Shown in pieces: positions 1 through 9,416 of a stretch of 64,000 bases of DNA. Location of the stretch: NCBI GenBank assembly GCA_964409775.1, contig CAYPEI010000018.1, positions 16,870-80,869 of the forward strand, written 5' to 3'. Positions within the stretch are counted from its first letter, which is position 1. Every line of letters starts with the position of its first letter. The translations under genes were made by a program, and so were the position numbers. Under the pieces are notes generated by a model that was not told where the DNA came from, made no database searches, and saw only the letters and a program-made list of their open reading frames with translations. The stretch is from JAHBXL01 sp964409775 (GTDB taxonomy: Bacteria; Planctomycetota; Phycisphaerae; Phycisphaerales; UBA1924).

Positions 1-1
1 C

Positions 2-1222
2 ATCACGTACGCGACGAGCATGCTGCTGACGGTGATCCTGTCGCCGATCTTCGGGGCGATCTCGGATGCGCGGGCGTGGAAGAAGGAATGCCTGGTGGTG
101 TCGGGGCTCACGTGCGGCGTGCTGACGTGTTGCTTCGGGTTCATCGGGCCGGGCGCGCTGTGGCTGGCGCTGCTTCTGTACATCCCGGCGAACCTGGCGT
201 ACTCGATCGGGGAGAACTTCCTGGCGTCGTTCCTGCCGGAGTTGTCGCCGCGGGAGGCGTTCGGGCGGGTGTCGGGGTTCTCGTGGGGCGTGGCGTACTT
301 CGCCGCGCTGGTGATCCTGCTGCTGACCGCGGCGACGATGATCGGGTGGAACCTGAAGGCGCCGGATGAGTGGCGGCCGTTTTTCGTCGCGGCCGGGGTG
401 TGGTTTATCGCGTTCGCGGTGCCGACACTGGTGTTCCTGCGCGAGCGTGCGGAGCCGGAGAAGGGACCCCAGCGGAACGTGGTGGCGGATGCGTTTGCGC
501 GCCTGGGCGAGTCGATCCGGAATATCCGCGAGTTCCGTGACCTGTGCATCCTGCTGGTCGCGTCGCTTCTCTATGGCACGGGCATGAGCGTGGTGGTGTA
601 CTTTGCGAGCATCATCGCGGCGGACTTCGGGTTCGACAACGTTCGGCTGGTGGCGTTTGTCGCGGTGATCACGGTGTCGGGGGTTGTCGGCACGCTGATC
701 CCGATGCTGTATCAGGACTCGTTCGGGCATAAGAACACGACGCTGGCGCTGCTGGGGCTGTGGATGGTGACGACGCTGGCGCTGGCGGCGTATGCGTGGA
801 TGCGGTCACGCTCGGCCTCGCCGGCGGACTACCCGGCGTGGCCGATGTGGATCATGGGGAACCTGCTGGGGTTCGGGCTGGGCTCGCTGGGCTCGGCGAA
901 CCGGGCGTTCGTGGGTTTTCTGACGCCGGTCTCGCGGACGGGCGAGGTGTTCGGCCTGTGGGGCCTGGTGTTCAAGTTGTCGGCGGTCTGCACGATCCCG
1001 TTCGGCGTGGCCAAGGACAAGTTGGGCACGCCGGCGGCGTTGCTGGTGCTGTTCGGGTTCATCGTGACCGGGCTGGTGATCACGCTGTTTGTGAACGAGC
1101 GCCGGGGCCGGGAGTCGGCACGCGTGCTGGACGGACAGACGGAAGCGGGAACGCCGATGGGCCCGGGGCCGGGCCCGCTGCCCGCGCCCGAGCAGGCTCC
1201 GCAATCGGCGGGCGCCCGCTAG
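2..1222 (+). CDS. MFS transporter, UMF1/Atg22-like, 5' truncated
   Basis: Polytopic membrane protein of the major facilitator superfamily. The frame is open to the window edge (residues ITYATS precede the first ATG at 20), so the N-terminus lies outside the window and the visible part is about 406 residues. A GAISD loop resembling MFS motif A lies near the start, and LPELSPREAFGRVSGFSWG resembles the conserved stretch of the UMF1/Atg22-like permeases. Around ten hydrophobic segments follow, with a Pro/Gly/Ala-rich cytoplasmic-type tail at about 370-400. The substrate cannot be read from sequence; the UMF1 assignment is by recalled family pattern. The stop lies 9 bp before trpB, so the two may be co-transcribed. 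Confidence 0.75.
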   Translation: MTYATSMLLTVILSPIFGAISDARAWKKECLVVSGLTCGVLTCCFGFIGPGALWLALLLYIPANLAYSIGENFLASFLPELSPREAFGRVSGFSWGVAYFAALVILLLTAATMIGWNLKAPDEWRPFFVAAGVWFIAFAVPTLVFLRERAEPEKGPQRNVVADAFARLGESIRNIREFRDLCILLVASLLYGTGMSVVVYFASIIAADFGFDNVRLVAFVAVITVSGVVGTLIPMLYQDSFGHKNTTLALLGLWMVTTLALAAYAWMRSRSASPADYPAWPMWIMGNLLGFGLGSLGSANRAFVGFLTPVSRTGEVFGLWGLVFKLSAVCTIPFGVAKDKLGTPAALLVLFGFIVTGLVITLFVNERRGRESARVLDGQTEAGTPMGPGPGPLPAPEQAPQSAGAR

Positions 1223-1231
1223 GCTTTCGGC

Positions 1232-2470
1232 ATGCAACCCGTTGCCCCTGCACAACCTGTGTCCCGCGTTCCGACCGCCGCGGGCCGCTTCGGCGCGTTC
1301 GGCGGCTCGTATGTCCCCGAGACGCTGGTGGCGGCGCTGGAGCAACTGCGGTCGCAGTATGACGCGGTGCGGAACGACGCATCATTCTGGGGTGAACTCG
1401 AAGTGCTGATGCGGACGTTCGTGGGGCGGCCGACGCCGCTGTACTTCGCCTCGCGATTGACGGGGGCGGCGCGGGAACGCGCGGGGAGCGGGCGGGGAGC
1501 GAACATCTGGCTGAAGCGGGAGGACCTGGCGCACACGGGGGCGCACAAGATCAACAACACGCTCGGGCAGGCGCTGCTGACGATCCGCATGGGGAAGAGG
1601 CGGATCATCGCGGAGACGGGGGCGGGGCAGCACGGGGTGGCGAGCGCGACGGCGGCGGCGCACTTCGGCCTGTCGTGCGACGTGTACATGGGGGCGGAGG
1701 ACGTGCGGCGGCAGCGGTTGAACGTGGTGCGGATGAAACTGCTGGGGGCGCGCGTCGTCGAGGTGGAGGCGGGCTCGCGGACGTTGAAGGACGCGACCAA
1801 CGAGGCGATGCGGGACTGGATGGGCTCGGTCGAGCACACGCACTACATCATCGGGTCGGTCGTCGGGCCGCACCCGTTCCCGATGATCGTGCGGGACTTC
1901 CAGAGCGTGATCGGGCGGGAGTGCCGCGCACAGTGCCTCCAGACGCTTGGCCGACTGCCGGACGTGGTTGTGGCGTGCGTCGGCGGAGGATCGAACGCGG
2001 CGGGGATCTTCTACCCGTTTGTCGATGATGCAGGCGTCGCGCTGATCGGCGTCGAGGCGGGAGGGCGCGGCAACACGCCGGGCCAGCACGCCGCGCCGCT
2101 TTCGTTCGGCACACCGGGGATCCTGCACGGCTCTCTGAGTTACGTGCTGCAGGACGCCAACGGCCAGACTGCGGATGTGCATTCGTGCTCGGCGGGGCTC
2201 GACTATCCCGGTGTCGGGCCGGAGCACTCGTATTGGAAAGATGCTGGCCGCGTGGGGTACACCGCGGCGACGGATGCGGAGGCGCTCGCGGCGTTCCAGT
2301 TGCTGGCGAGGACGGAGGGGATCATCCCCGCGCTCGAATCGAGCCACGCGATCCATGAAGGGGTGCGGATGGCGGCGACGATGCGGGCGGACCAGCACCT
2401 GGTGGTCAACCTCTCGGGGCGGGGTGACAAGGACGTGGATGAGGCGGTGCGGCTGATCGGGATGCGCTGA
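1232..2470 (+). CDS. trpB: Tryptophan synthase beta chain
   Basis: PLP enzyme that condenses indole with L-serine to give tryptophan, the last step of tryptophan synthesis, normally in complex with TrpA. The 412-residue length is usual for TrpB1. The PLP lysine is K106 in HTGAHKINN, the catalytic glutamate is E128 in AETGAGQHG (the expected 22-residue spacing), and GGGSNAAGIF binds the cofactor phosphate. The start at 1232 leaves a short N-terminal extension before the conserved GRFGAFGGSYVPETL. No trpA or other trp gene lies alongside; the upstream neighbour is a transporter 9 bp away and the downstream gene is convergent. Confidence 0.96.
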   Translation: MQPVAPAQPVSRVPTAAGRFGAFGGSYVPETLVAALEQLRSQYDAVRNDASFWGELEVLMRTFVGRPTPLYFASRLTGAARERAGSGRGANIWLKREDLAHTGAHKINNTLGQALLTIRMGKRRIIAETGAGQHGVASATAAAHFGLSCDVYMGAEDVRRQRLNVVRMKLLGARVVEVEAGSRTLKDATNEAMRDWMGSVEHTHYIIGSVVGPHPFPMIVRDFQSVIGRECRAQCLQTLGRLPDVVVACVGGGSNAAGIFYPFVDDAGVALIGVEAGGRGNTPGQHAAPLSFGTPGILHGSLSYVLQDANGQTADVHSCSAGLDYPGVGPEHSYWKDAGRVGYTAATDAEALAAFQLLARTEGIIPALESSHAIHEGVRMAATMRADQHLVVNLSGRGDKDVDEAVRLIGMR

Positions 2471-2496
2471 GGCCTCGCGGGCATCAGGCGCCACCA

Positions 2497-3876
2497 TCAG
2501 GCTCGGGGGCGGCGGCGCAGGAACACCAGGCCGAACGACCGGGCGAACCAGGCCGCGATCTCGGCGGCGGAGTGCAGCGCGAGTTTGATCCGGAGGCGCT
2601 TGAGCGAGGGGTCGTCCGGCTCGGTGCGGATCGCCTGGGAGACCCAGTAGCGTGCACGGTTCCACTGGCGGTCGTACACGCAGGCGACGGCCAGGTTGTG
2701 CATGGCGGGGACGAACTTGGGATCGCACTTGAGGATGCGCCTGCAGACATCCATTCCGGCAGCGCGGTCGCCGAGCGTGAAGCACGCGACCGAGAGGTGG
2801 TGGAGCGCCGGGACGTGGGTCGGGAGGTGCCGGACGACCACGCCGAGCACCTCGCGTGCCTCGGCGGGCATTCCTGCGTCGAGCAGTCCGACGCCCAGGT
2901 CCTCGGCCTCGGGGTCGGTGAACCGCTCGGGACGCTGCCGCCAGGCCTCGAGGTCGTCGCGGAGGAGTTCGCGAGCGGCGGCGGCATCGGGCCGGGAGCC
3001 GCGGGAGAGCATCGTGGCGGCGAGCCGGCGGCGGACGCCGGGGAACTCGGGCTCGAGGCGGAGGACGACGGTGTATTGCTCCGCGGCCTGATCTGGCTTG
3101 CCGAGGCGGGAGGCGAGGTCTCCCAACTGGAAGTGCGCATCGGCGTTGTCGGGCTCGATCTCGAGCACGCGACGGAACTTCTCCTCGGCTTCCTGCACGC
3201 GGTTCATGCGGACGAGGAGGATGCCCAGGTCGAGGAGCGTCTCGATGTCACCGGGATCCTGCCGGAGTTCACGCAGAAAGAGTTGGCGGGCCCGTTCGAG
3301 CCTGCCCGAGGCGGCGTAGGCCTGCGCGAGGCGGGCGTGCACGCCGGGCAGGCGCGGGTCGTGGTGCGCGGCTTCGCGGAGGCACCAGAGGGCGCGGTCG
3401 GTCTGGCCGCGGGAGAGCAGGGAGTCGGCCAGGCAGGCGAAGGCGAGGGCGTTCCTGGGATCGACCTGCTGGGCGAGGTAGAACATGACCTCGGCCTGGT
3501 CGTGATCGCCGAGGCGTGAGTAGGCATCGATGCGGTGGATGTAGGCCATGGCGTTGCGCGGATCGCAACGCTGGGCCCGTTCGAACCACTCGATCGAGCC
3601 CCGAGGGTCATCGGCCCGGAGGAGATTCAACCCTGCGCAGAGGGCGGCGTGGGGATCGCCGGCGTCGAGTTCGTGGCAGGCGCGGAAGGCGGAGGAGGCG
3701 TCGCGGAACCGCCCCGCGGCCTCGAGCGTCAGGCCGAGATTGAAGTGCCACTCGGCCCGGTGCGGGTTGAGTTCGAGCGCGCGGCGCAACTCGGACTCGG
3801 CGTCGTCCCAACGACCGTCCTGGAACGCCTCGTGTGCGCGTTCGACGTGCTCTTCGGCCTCAAACCAGTCGTTCAC
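2497..3876 (-). CDS. Tetratricopeptide-repeat protein
   Basis: A 459-residue protein made almost wholly of TPR units, for example AEWHFNLGLTLEAAGRFRDA and ADAHFQLGDLASRLGKPDQA, with about ten helical pairs of roughly 34 residues. TPR arrays are protein-protein scaffolds; the partner is unknown. No signal peptide is visible, so it is probably cytoplasmic. The start is a GTG at 3876 with only a weak GGAAC upstream. The C-terminal 60 residues are basic and end in RRRPRA. It is divergent from the HEAT-repeat gene across a 115-bp gap and convergent with trpB. Confidence 0.82.
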   Translation of the reverse strand: MNDWFEAEEHVERAHEAFQDGRWDDAESELRRALELNPHRAEWHFNLGLTLEAAGRFRDASSAFRACHELDAGDPHAALCAGLNLLRADDPRGSIEWFERAQRCDPRNAMAYIHRIDAYSRLGDHDQAEVMFYLAQQVDPRNALAFACLADSLLSRGQTDRALWCLREAAHHDPRLPGVHARLAQAYAASGRLERARQLFLRELRQDPGDIETLLDLGILLVRMNRVQEAEEKFRRVLEIEPDNADAHFQLGDLASRLGKPDQAAEQYTVVLRLEPEFPGVRRRLAATMLSRGSRPDAAAARELLRDDLEAWRQRPERFTDPEAEDLGVGLLDAGMPAEAREVLGVVVRHLPTHVPALHHLSVACFTLGDRAAGMDVCRRILKCDPKFVPAMHNLAVACVYDRQWNRARYWVSQAIRTEPDDPSLKRLRIKLALHSAAEIAAWFARSFGLVFLRRRPRA

Positions 3877-3942
3877 GGCGTGTTCCGGGCAGGAAGGTGC
3901 AACCGCAGCAACGGCTGAAGGTTATTCGGCGCGAAGCGTCCA

Positions 3943-3952
3943 TTCAATTGAA
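3943..3952. promoter_or_regulatory. TTCAATTGAA palindrome in divergent intergenic gap
   Basis: A perfect 10-bp palindrome in the 115-bp gap between the divergent TPR and HEAT-repeat genes. It lies in a locally AT-richer stretch where promoters for both genes would be expected. It is only a candidate operator or promoter element; no convincing -35/-10 pair was identified. Confidence 0.25.
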
Positions 3953-3991
3953 GAAGTCAACCTAGCATCGACCGATCGCTCCTCTCCCACC

Positions 3992-5983
3992 ATGAACAGT
4001 CACTCCGCCAGGGTGTGCCGGCGCCTTGCCCTTGTCGCGGGGTACGTGCTGCTGTGCGCCCTGCCGGTCGGGGTCGGCGGCCAGCCGGATGCCCCGGCTG
4101 CGCAGCCTGCCGACTCGGCGACACCGTCGGGCCTGGTGAATGCGGACATCGTGATCCTTCGAGATCCGCAGGCCGACGAAGCGACCAAAGCCGCGGCCGC
4201 GGGGCGACTGCTGGCGACCACCAACCCCGAGGTCCGCGACGCAGTGATCTGGCTGCTGCAGCCCGGCAATAGCGCCGGAGACGTCAGCCTGGTGTTACTG
4301 GAAACGGCGGCGGCGACGGCCAATGTTCCGGCGTGGGTGCTGGAACCCTGCCGCGGCGTGGTGGAGGATGTTCGAACTTCCGCGGCGGCGAAGACGGCGG
4401 CGATCGGTGCGATCGGGTCGATCCGGACGCGGGAGGCGATCCGAACGCTGATCCCGTGGCTGGATGACTCCAGCCGGCCGGAACTTCGCTCGCCTGCGGC
4501 GCGTGCGTTGAGCCGTCAGACCGGCCGCGGCGACCTTGGGGCGGATCAGCGCCGCTGGCGTGAGTGGTTCGGCCAGATCGAGTGGCTGCCGGAACTTGAG
4601 TGGCGGACGCTGCTTGCGCAGAACCTCGCGGAGGCGGCCGACCGGGCGACGCGGGAGCGGGATCGGAGCACAGCGATGCTGCTGGACTCGCTGCGGGCGA
4701 GATTCCGCGACGCGGTAACCACGGAGCAGCGGTCCGGGATGCTGGTGGAGTTTCTCCGACACGAGGTGTCGGCGGTTCGGAAACTGGGCATCGAACTCAC
4801 CCGGCAGGAACTGGCGAACGCCCGGCCGCTGGAGCCGAGCGTGGCGACCGCCGTGGAGTCGCTGCTGAGCGGCCGATCGCGGGAGTTCCGGCGGTCGGCC
4901 GCGGAGTTGCTGGGAATCCTCTCGCTGACGGACGGCGGTCAGGCGATCGCGGCGGCGCTGGTGCGGGAGGAGGACACGGATGTGGTCGCCCCGCTGCTTC
5001 GGGCGGCGGCGAGGAACCCGTCGGCGGACCTGGCGAGCGTGGTGGTGCGATGGCTGGAAGGGCCCGCGGCGTGCCGCGAGCCCGCGTTGAGCGCGGCGGC
5101 TTCGCTGTATGCCGCGGGGTATCTGAACAAGCCCCAGGATGTGCGGACCCTTCGGGATGCGCTCCGGGCGTTGCCGCTCGAGGATCTGACTCCGGGCACG
5201 AGCGGAACGCTGGCGATGTACTACAAACTCGGGGACGATGAAGACCGAGCCAAGGTGCACGGGCTGTTGAGCACGTCGGACCCGGTTCGCCGGCGCGCGG
5301 CGGCGGACCTGCTGGCGAACGACCCCTCCGCGACGGATGCGCTGATCGCGGCCGCGGCGGCCGACCCGACGCTGGTGGAGGCGGCGACACGGGCGGTTTC
5401 GCTGCACCGGGCGACGATCGACGGGTATGAGGCGATCGCCCGGCTTCCCGCGGCGAACGAGGCGGCACGGCAGGAGCGGCTGCTCAGTGTGGCAACAGGG
5501 TTGCCGCCGCGGGACCTGCTTGCGGCCGCGATGACCACCGACAGCCCGGTGTTTCGCGACGCGATCCTGTCGCGACTCACGGAGACGACCGAACTCCAGG
5601 CGTTCGGCGTCTGGCGGAGCGCCAAGCAGTCACCGCACCCGGCCGTGGTGGCGGGCATGCTGCTGCTGTGCCGGACGCGGCTGGAACTGGGCCGGCCGGC
5701 CGGGGCGCTGGAGGTGCTCACGGACCTGCAGCCGATCGCGGCGGTGATCGACAGCGCCGAGTTCGACGGTCTCAAGACAATTGCATTGCTGTGGCTGAAC
5801 CGCATCGACGAGGCGGAGGCATGCAACGCATCGGTTTCGGCGTGGGTGGACGGGCTGGAGAACGCGATTGGACTGCCGCACGCGGCGCAGATCGTCCGCG
5901 CGATCGACACGCGATTCGGGACGGTTGACGGCCCGGAGGGGCAACGATTGACCGCTCTGCGCAGTCGGCTGCCGCGAAACTAG
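3992..5983 (+). CDS. Secreted HEAT-repeat protein
   Basis: A 663-residue protein starting at the ATG at 3992. The frame stays open further upstream, but there it is antisense to the TPR gene and of unlikely composition. Residues 1-28 form a signal peptide (basic start, hydrophobic LALVAGYVLLCALPVGVGG), so it is probably periplasmic. The mature part is a long series of Ala/Leu-rich paired helices of HEAT or Armadillo type, for example VRKLGIELTRQEL and RSAAELLGILSLTDGG. These are docking surfaces without catalytic residues. No Shine-Dalgarno sequence is obvious. Function is unknown; such proteins are abundant in Planctomycetota. Confidence 0.72.
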   Translation: MNSHSARVCRRLALVAGYVLLCALPVGVGGQPDAPAAQPADSATPSGLVNADIVILRDPQADEATKAAAAGRLLATTNPEVRDAVIWLLQPGNSAGDVSLVLLETAAATANVPAWVLEPCRGVVEDVRTSAAAKTAAIGAIGSIRTREAIRTLIPWLDDSSRPELRSPAARALSRQTGRGDLGADQRRWREWFGQIEWLPELEWRTLLAQNLAEAADRATRERDRSTAMLLDSLRARFRDAVTTEQRSGMLVEFLRHEVSAVRKLGIELTRQELANARPLEPSVATAVESLLSGRSREFRRSAAELLGILSLTDGGQAIAAALVREEDTDVVAPLLRAAARNPSADLASVVVRWLEGPAACREPALSAAASLYAAGYLNKPQDVRTLRDALRALPLEDLTPGTSGTLAMYYKLGDDEDRAKVHGLLSTSDPVRRRAAADLLANDPSATDALIAAAAADPTLVEAATRAVSLHRATIDGYEAIARLPAANEAARQERLLSVATGLPPRDLLAAAMTTDSPVFRDAILSRLTETTELQAFGVWRSAKQSPHPAVVAGMLLLCRTRLELGRPAGALEVLTDLQPIAAVIDSAEFDGLKTIALLWLNRIDEAEACNASVSAWVDGLENAIGLPHAAQIVRAIDTRFGTVDGPEGQRLTALRSRLPRN

Positions 5984-6011
5984 ATGAGGGGTTGACCGCG
6001 GTGGGTCGTGC

Positions 6012-6815
6012 TCAGGACTGGCGGGCGGGCCGGATGAGTTCGAGGACGCCTCGGACCGCGAGCGGGCCGCGCCGCTGGGTGTCGATCGCGGCGACCGAGG
6101 GCAGCGAAGCGAGCGCATCATCGGCAGAGGAAAAGCCGCCCGAAGGATCGAGGGCGCGATCGAACCACGCATCCCAGCGACGATCGAGGCGCTTCACCAG
6201 GCGACCGGCGGGGATGAGGGGCTCTTCGCAACGCAGGCCGGTGACCAGTTGATAGCCGACTTCTGCGACCGATCGGACCTCGTCGCGAGCGGCTTCGGGG
6301 TCGAAGCCCGCGGCGCCCCGCAGGGCCCTACGAAGACCGTACAGTTCGATGATGATCCGGCCGTGGCGATCCACGAGGAGTTCGTCGAGATCGACCGGGC
6401 CATGGCATCGCCGCCGGCTGTGGGCATATCCGACACCCTGGAAGATCTGGGTGAGAGCGGGCTCGATCTCAAAGGGGCTGAGTTGTCCGCCCTTTTCGCG
6501 GAGCAGCCGGGCGAGGGTGCGCACACCGTCCGCATCGCCCGTGAACGGGCAGATCACCCACGGGGTGTGCGACTGGTCGAGCGCAACCTGCTCGATCTTG
6601 AGCAGGTGAGGCTCATCCAGGGACGCGAGTTGCTCAACCGCGCTGAGGAAGCGGCGCTGGTCGTGCCGTCCCCGCACGGACGCAAACCGATAGGCGACGT
6701 GGCTGGTGTTCCCCTGGCCGTGGAGCGCGAGCCAACGTTGGGCGATCGCGCAGGGTTCCAGGGCGCGGGTCAACGCGTAGGGGCCAAGCATGGGACGTTG
6801 GTGCTGATCCAGCAT
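6012..6815 (-). CDS. Protein-kinase-like protein, probably a pseudokinase
   Basis: A 267-residue protein with the layout of a bacterial Ser/Thr kinase domain: an N-lobe with HVAYRF in the place of the VAxK strand, and a C-lobe with a YAHSRRRCHGPVDLDELLVD stretch where the catalytic loop should be. The invariant residues appear lost: no VAIK lysine, HG-PVDLDEL instead of HRDxKxxN, and IELYG instead of DFG. It is therefore likely a pseudokinase that binds or scaffolds rather than phosphorylates. The last third (RSVAEVGYQLVTG) matches the helical C-lobe. It lies 314 bp downstream of a response regulator on the same strand. Alternative: a highly diverged active kinase. Confidence 0.6.
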   Translation of the reverse strand: MLDQHQRPMLGPYALTRALEPCAIAQRWLALHGQGNTSHVAYRFASVRGRHDQRRFLSAVEQLASLDEPHLLKIEQVALDQSHTPWVICPFTGDADGVRTLARLLREKGGQLSPFEIEPALTQIFQGVGYAHSRRRCHGPVDLDELLVDRHGRIIIELYGLRRALRGAAGFDPEAARDEVRSVAEVGYQLVTGLRCEEPLIPAGRLVKRLDRRWDAWFDRALDPSGGFSSADDALASLPSVAAIDTQRRGPLAVRGVLELIRPARQS

Positions 6816-7129
6816 TCAGGAACTGCCGAAAACCGGCCTCCGCCGCCCCATCACCAACCCCGCCAACCGTCCACGCCCGCCATCCGGGCGACCCTCAATC
6901 ACCACACCTGCATCGCACCAGAACGAGTCGGAGAGGTCTGGTGATATCGGCCAACCCACAATTTGCGGGCCAGTTTAGGCACAATGGTGTGAAAACACAA
7001 ACAAATCCGATCGAAATCCGAACAAGTCCTCGCACGCGGCGAGCGTCGTCGCACGACGGTTCGCTGCGTCGCGACAAACAGGTTTATCAGAGTCGGGAGC
7101 GTCTGGGGTGCGTCGGGCGGAACGGTTGG
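6816..7129 (-). other. Intergenic region between response regulator and kinase-like gene
   Basis: 314 bp without a supportable gene. The stretch around 6955-7030 is clearly AT-richer than its surroundings and probably carries the promoter of the kinase-like gene, but no clean -35/-10 pair was found. No strong terminator hairpin was identified after the response regulator stop. Confidence 0.4.
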
Positions 7130-7648
7130 TTACTCCCGCTCTCCCTTGAGTTTGCGCATCTGCTCCAAGGTGCTGTCGAGTTGCTTCTTGAGGAGCCTGA
7201 CGCGGAGGAGCGACCGAACGCGGGTCAGCAGTTCGAGTTTGTTGACGGGCTTGGTGAGGAAATCGTCTGCACCGGATTCCACCGCCCGCTCGACGTCTCC
7301 GACTTCGTTCAGAGCCGTGACCATGATCACCGGGATATCCCGGGTTGCCGGAGAACTCTTGAGTTTGGTGCAGAGTTGGAAGCCGCTCATGCGGGGCATC
7401 ATGACGTCGAGCAGGATGATGTCCGGCGGTTCGCGATCGATGGACCCCATCGCTTCGACGCCGTCGCGGGCGGTTCGGATGGGGCACTCGAGGTCGTCGA
7501 GATAGGCGTTGAGCAGTTCGAGATTCTGGGCGTTGTCGTCGACGAGCAGCACCGTCCCTGCGATGGGTGCGGACGGGTCGAAGGGGTCAAGACCGGCGGG
7601 TTTCGGGTTCGGGTCGGGCATCAGGTTCTCTTGGGTGACTGCGGGCAT
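7130..7648 (-). CDS. Stand-alone response regulator receiver protein
   Basis: A CheY-type receiver domain of about 120 residues (about 31-150) in a 172-residue protein. The acidic pocket is D37-D38, the phospho-acceptor is D81 in LLDVMMP, the switch threonine is T111 and the conserved lysine is K133 in LTKP. The C-terminal tail is a charged helix of about 25 residues (LRVRLLKKQLDSTLEQMRKL), possibly a coiled coil; there is no DNA-binding output domain. The start is ambiguous: ATG at 7648, or ATG at 7621, which has a better AAGAG upstream. No cognate histidine kinase is adjacent; the downstream kinase-like gene may be a partner, by inference. Confidence 0.88.
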   Translation of the reverse strand: MPAVTQENLMPDPNPKPAGLDPFDPSAPIAGTVLLVDDNAQNLELLNAYLDDLECPIRTARDGVEAMGSIDREPPDIILLDVMMPRMSGFQLCTKLKSSPATRDIPVIMVTALNEVGDVERAVESGADDFLTKPVNKLELLTRVRSLLRVRLLKKQLDSTLEQMRKLKGERE

Positions 7649-7806
7649 GGTACACCAGAACGTTGGGGCGCGGTTGAACTGCGCGGCGCCCGGATCTCGT
7701 GAAGGGGCGGTACGATCGCCGCCCGGGTTGTCTGGAGCGCGTTCGCCGAGGCGGCCGATGAATGGGCACTTGTCCGTGTCGACAAGCCACCGAGGAGGGT
7801 TCCGGC

Positions 7807-9366
7807 ATGTTGAAGGCTTGCGTGCGGCCGCGTGGCACCGTCGCGATTTCGTTCCTGGCGGCGTTGCTGCTCGTGGGTTCGGGCGCGCTTGGCCAGGGCT
7901 CGCTGGAGCAGCGGATCCGGAACGCGATGGAGAAGGCCCGTCTGGGAAAGGCCGCGGTCGGGGTGTGCGTGGTGGACGCGGCGAGCGGGCGGGAACTGGT
8001 GTCGATCTCGACGACCGGACAGACCGAGCCGGGGCTGATCCCCGCGTCGAACCTGAAACTGCTCACCACCGGGGCGGCGCTGGTGACGGTGGGGCCGGAG
8101 TTCGAGTTCCGAACGCAGTTTGTGGTGAGCGGCGATCAGGTCGTGATCGAGGGCACCGGCGACCCCGCGCTGGCCGACCCGGAACTGCTGGGCAGGATGC
8201 GGACGAGCATCGATCAGTTTCTGGACCGGCTGGCGGACTCTGTCGCGACGGCAGCGAAGGGGGCGGTGAAGGAGATCGTGATTGACGACCGGGTCTTTGA
8301 TCGCGAAGCCGTCCATCCGCAGTGGCCGGCGGATCAACTGAACCGCGCGTATTGCGCGCCGGTGAGCGGGCTGAACTTCCACGCGAACATCCTGCACGTG
8401 TTCCCGCAGCCGGGGAGCCGGGCGGGCGATCCTCCGTCGATCCGCACGGAGCCATCGGCATCGTGGCTGGAGTTCGACCGGCAGCGGGCGCGAACGGTGC
8501 GGGAAGGCACGACGCAGGTCTGGATCGAGCAGGGAGCGACGCCGTTCCGCTTCGCGCTGCACGGCAGCGTTCGGAATGCGCCGACGGAGCCGGTGTCTGT
8601 CGCGGTGAAGGACCCGGCGACGATCTTTGCGAGGCTGCTGGCGGACCGGATCGGCGCTCGGCTGAAGTGCGCTGCGCCGTCGGTGCGGCTGGCCGGGGCG
8701 GATGAGCCGGTGGCCTCCTCGAGATCCGAATCGGTCGTCGCGGCGGTGGTCCGGACGCCGATCAGCGTCGTGCTGGAGCGGTGCAATGTCGACTCGGACA
8801 ATCTCTACGCGGAGTGCCTGCTGAAACTGACCGGCCACCAGGTCACACACCAGCCCGGCTCGTGGGCGAACGGGGCGGCGGTGGTGCGGATGGTGGTGAA
8901 GGACCGGATCGGCGCGAATCACGCGGCGAACCTGACGATGTCCGACGGCTCGGGGCTGTCGCGCGGGAACCGGGTGACCCCGCAGATGCTGGCGCACTGG
9001 CTGGCGAACCTTGCGACCGACGACCGGGTGGGCGAGACGTATGTGCGGTCGCTGGCGGTGGCGAAGGAGGAAGGGACGGTCAAGAACCGGTTCAAGGGCA
9101 AGTCGCTGGTCAACGAGGTCCGGGCCAAGAGCGGGTACATCCGCGAGGTGCGATCGCTGTCGGGGCTGGTGTCGGTCGTGACCGAGAGCGATGCGCTGGT
9201 CCCGGGCCGGGAACCCACCCGGCGGCTTGCGTTCAGCATCCTGGTCAACGAGATCCCATCGGGCGCCGATCAGCGTGCCAAGGAGTTCCACGAGAATGTC
9301 GTGGAGGTGCTCGACGAGTACCTTGCCGAACGGGCGAGGGTGACCGGCTCGGCCAGCGTCAGATAA
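7807..9366 (+). CDS. dacB: D-alanyl-D-alanine carboxypeptidase/endopeptidase, PBP4 (peptidase S13) family
   Basis: Periplasmic penicillin-binding protein that trims or cleaves peptidoglycan peptide cross-links. The start at 7807 is fixed by GAGGAGG at 7792-7798; it gives 519 residues with a signal peptide (FLAALLLVGSGALGQ). The active-site SxxK is S81-N-L-K84, SxN is SDN in CNVDSDNLYAE, and the third box is KSG (AKSGYIREV), the usual KTG variant. DGSGLSRGNRVTP is characteristic of the family. Length and motif order match DacB. Its presence fits the current view that Planctomycetota make peptidoglycan. The gene may share a transcript with the lipoprotein 50 bp downstream. Confidence 0.9.
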   Translation: MLKACVRPRGTVAISFLAALLLVGSGALGQGSLEQRIRNAMEKARLGKAAVGVCVVDAASGRELVSISTTGQTEPGLIPASNLKLLTTGAALVTVGPEFEFRTQFVVSGDQVVIEGTGDPALADPELLGRMRTSIDQFLDRLADSVATAAKGAVKEIVIDDRVFDREAVHPQWPADQLNRAYCAPVSGLNFHANILHVFPQPGSRAGDPPSIRTEPSASWLEFDRQRARTVREGTTQVWIEQGATPFRFALHGSVRNAPTEPVSVAVKDPATIFARLLADRIGARLKCAAPSVRLAGADEPVASSRSESVVAAVVRTPISVVLERCNVDSDNLYAECLLKLTGHQVTHQPGSWANGAAVVRMVVKDRIGANHAANLTMSDGSGLSRGNRVTPQMLAHWLANLATDDRVGETYVRSLAVAKEEGTVKNRFKGKSLVNEVRAKSGYIREVRSLSGLVSVVTESDALVPGREPTRRLAFSILVNEIPSGADQRAKEFHENVVEVLDEYLAERARVTGSASVR

Positions 9367-9416
9367 AGCCGTCGCTGCGGTTGTCCGGACGGGTCGATCG
9401 GGCACACAATGCGTGC

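Noticed and set aside
3548..3991. Upstream extension of the HEAT-repeat gene
   Set aside because: It is antisense to the TPR gene, has Arg/Ser-rich composition, and the signal peptide begins at 3992.
7621..9405. 594-codon reverse frame opposite the dacB gene
   Set aside because: It is Arg/His/Pro-rich without motifs and lies opposite a clear PBP4 gene; a GC-rich shadow frame.
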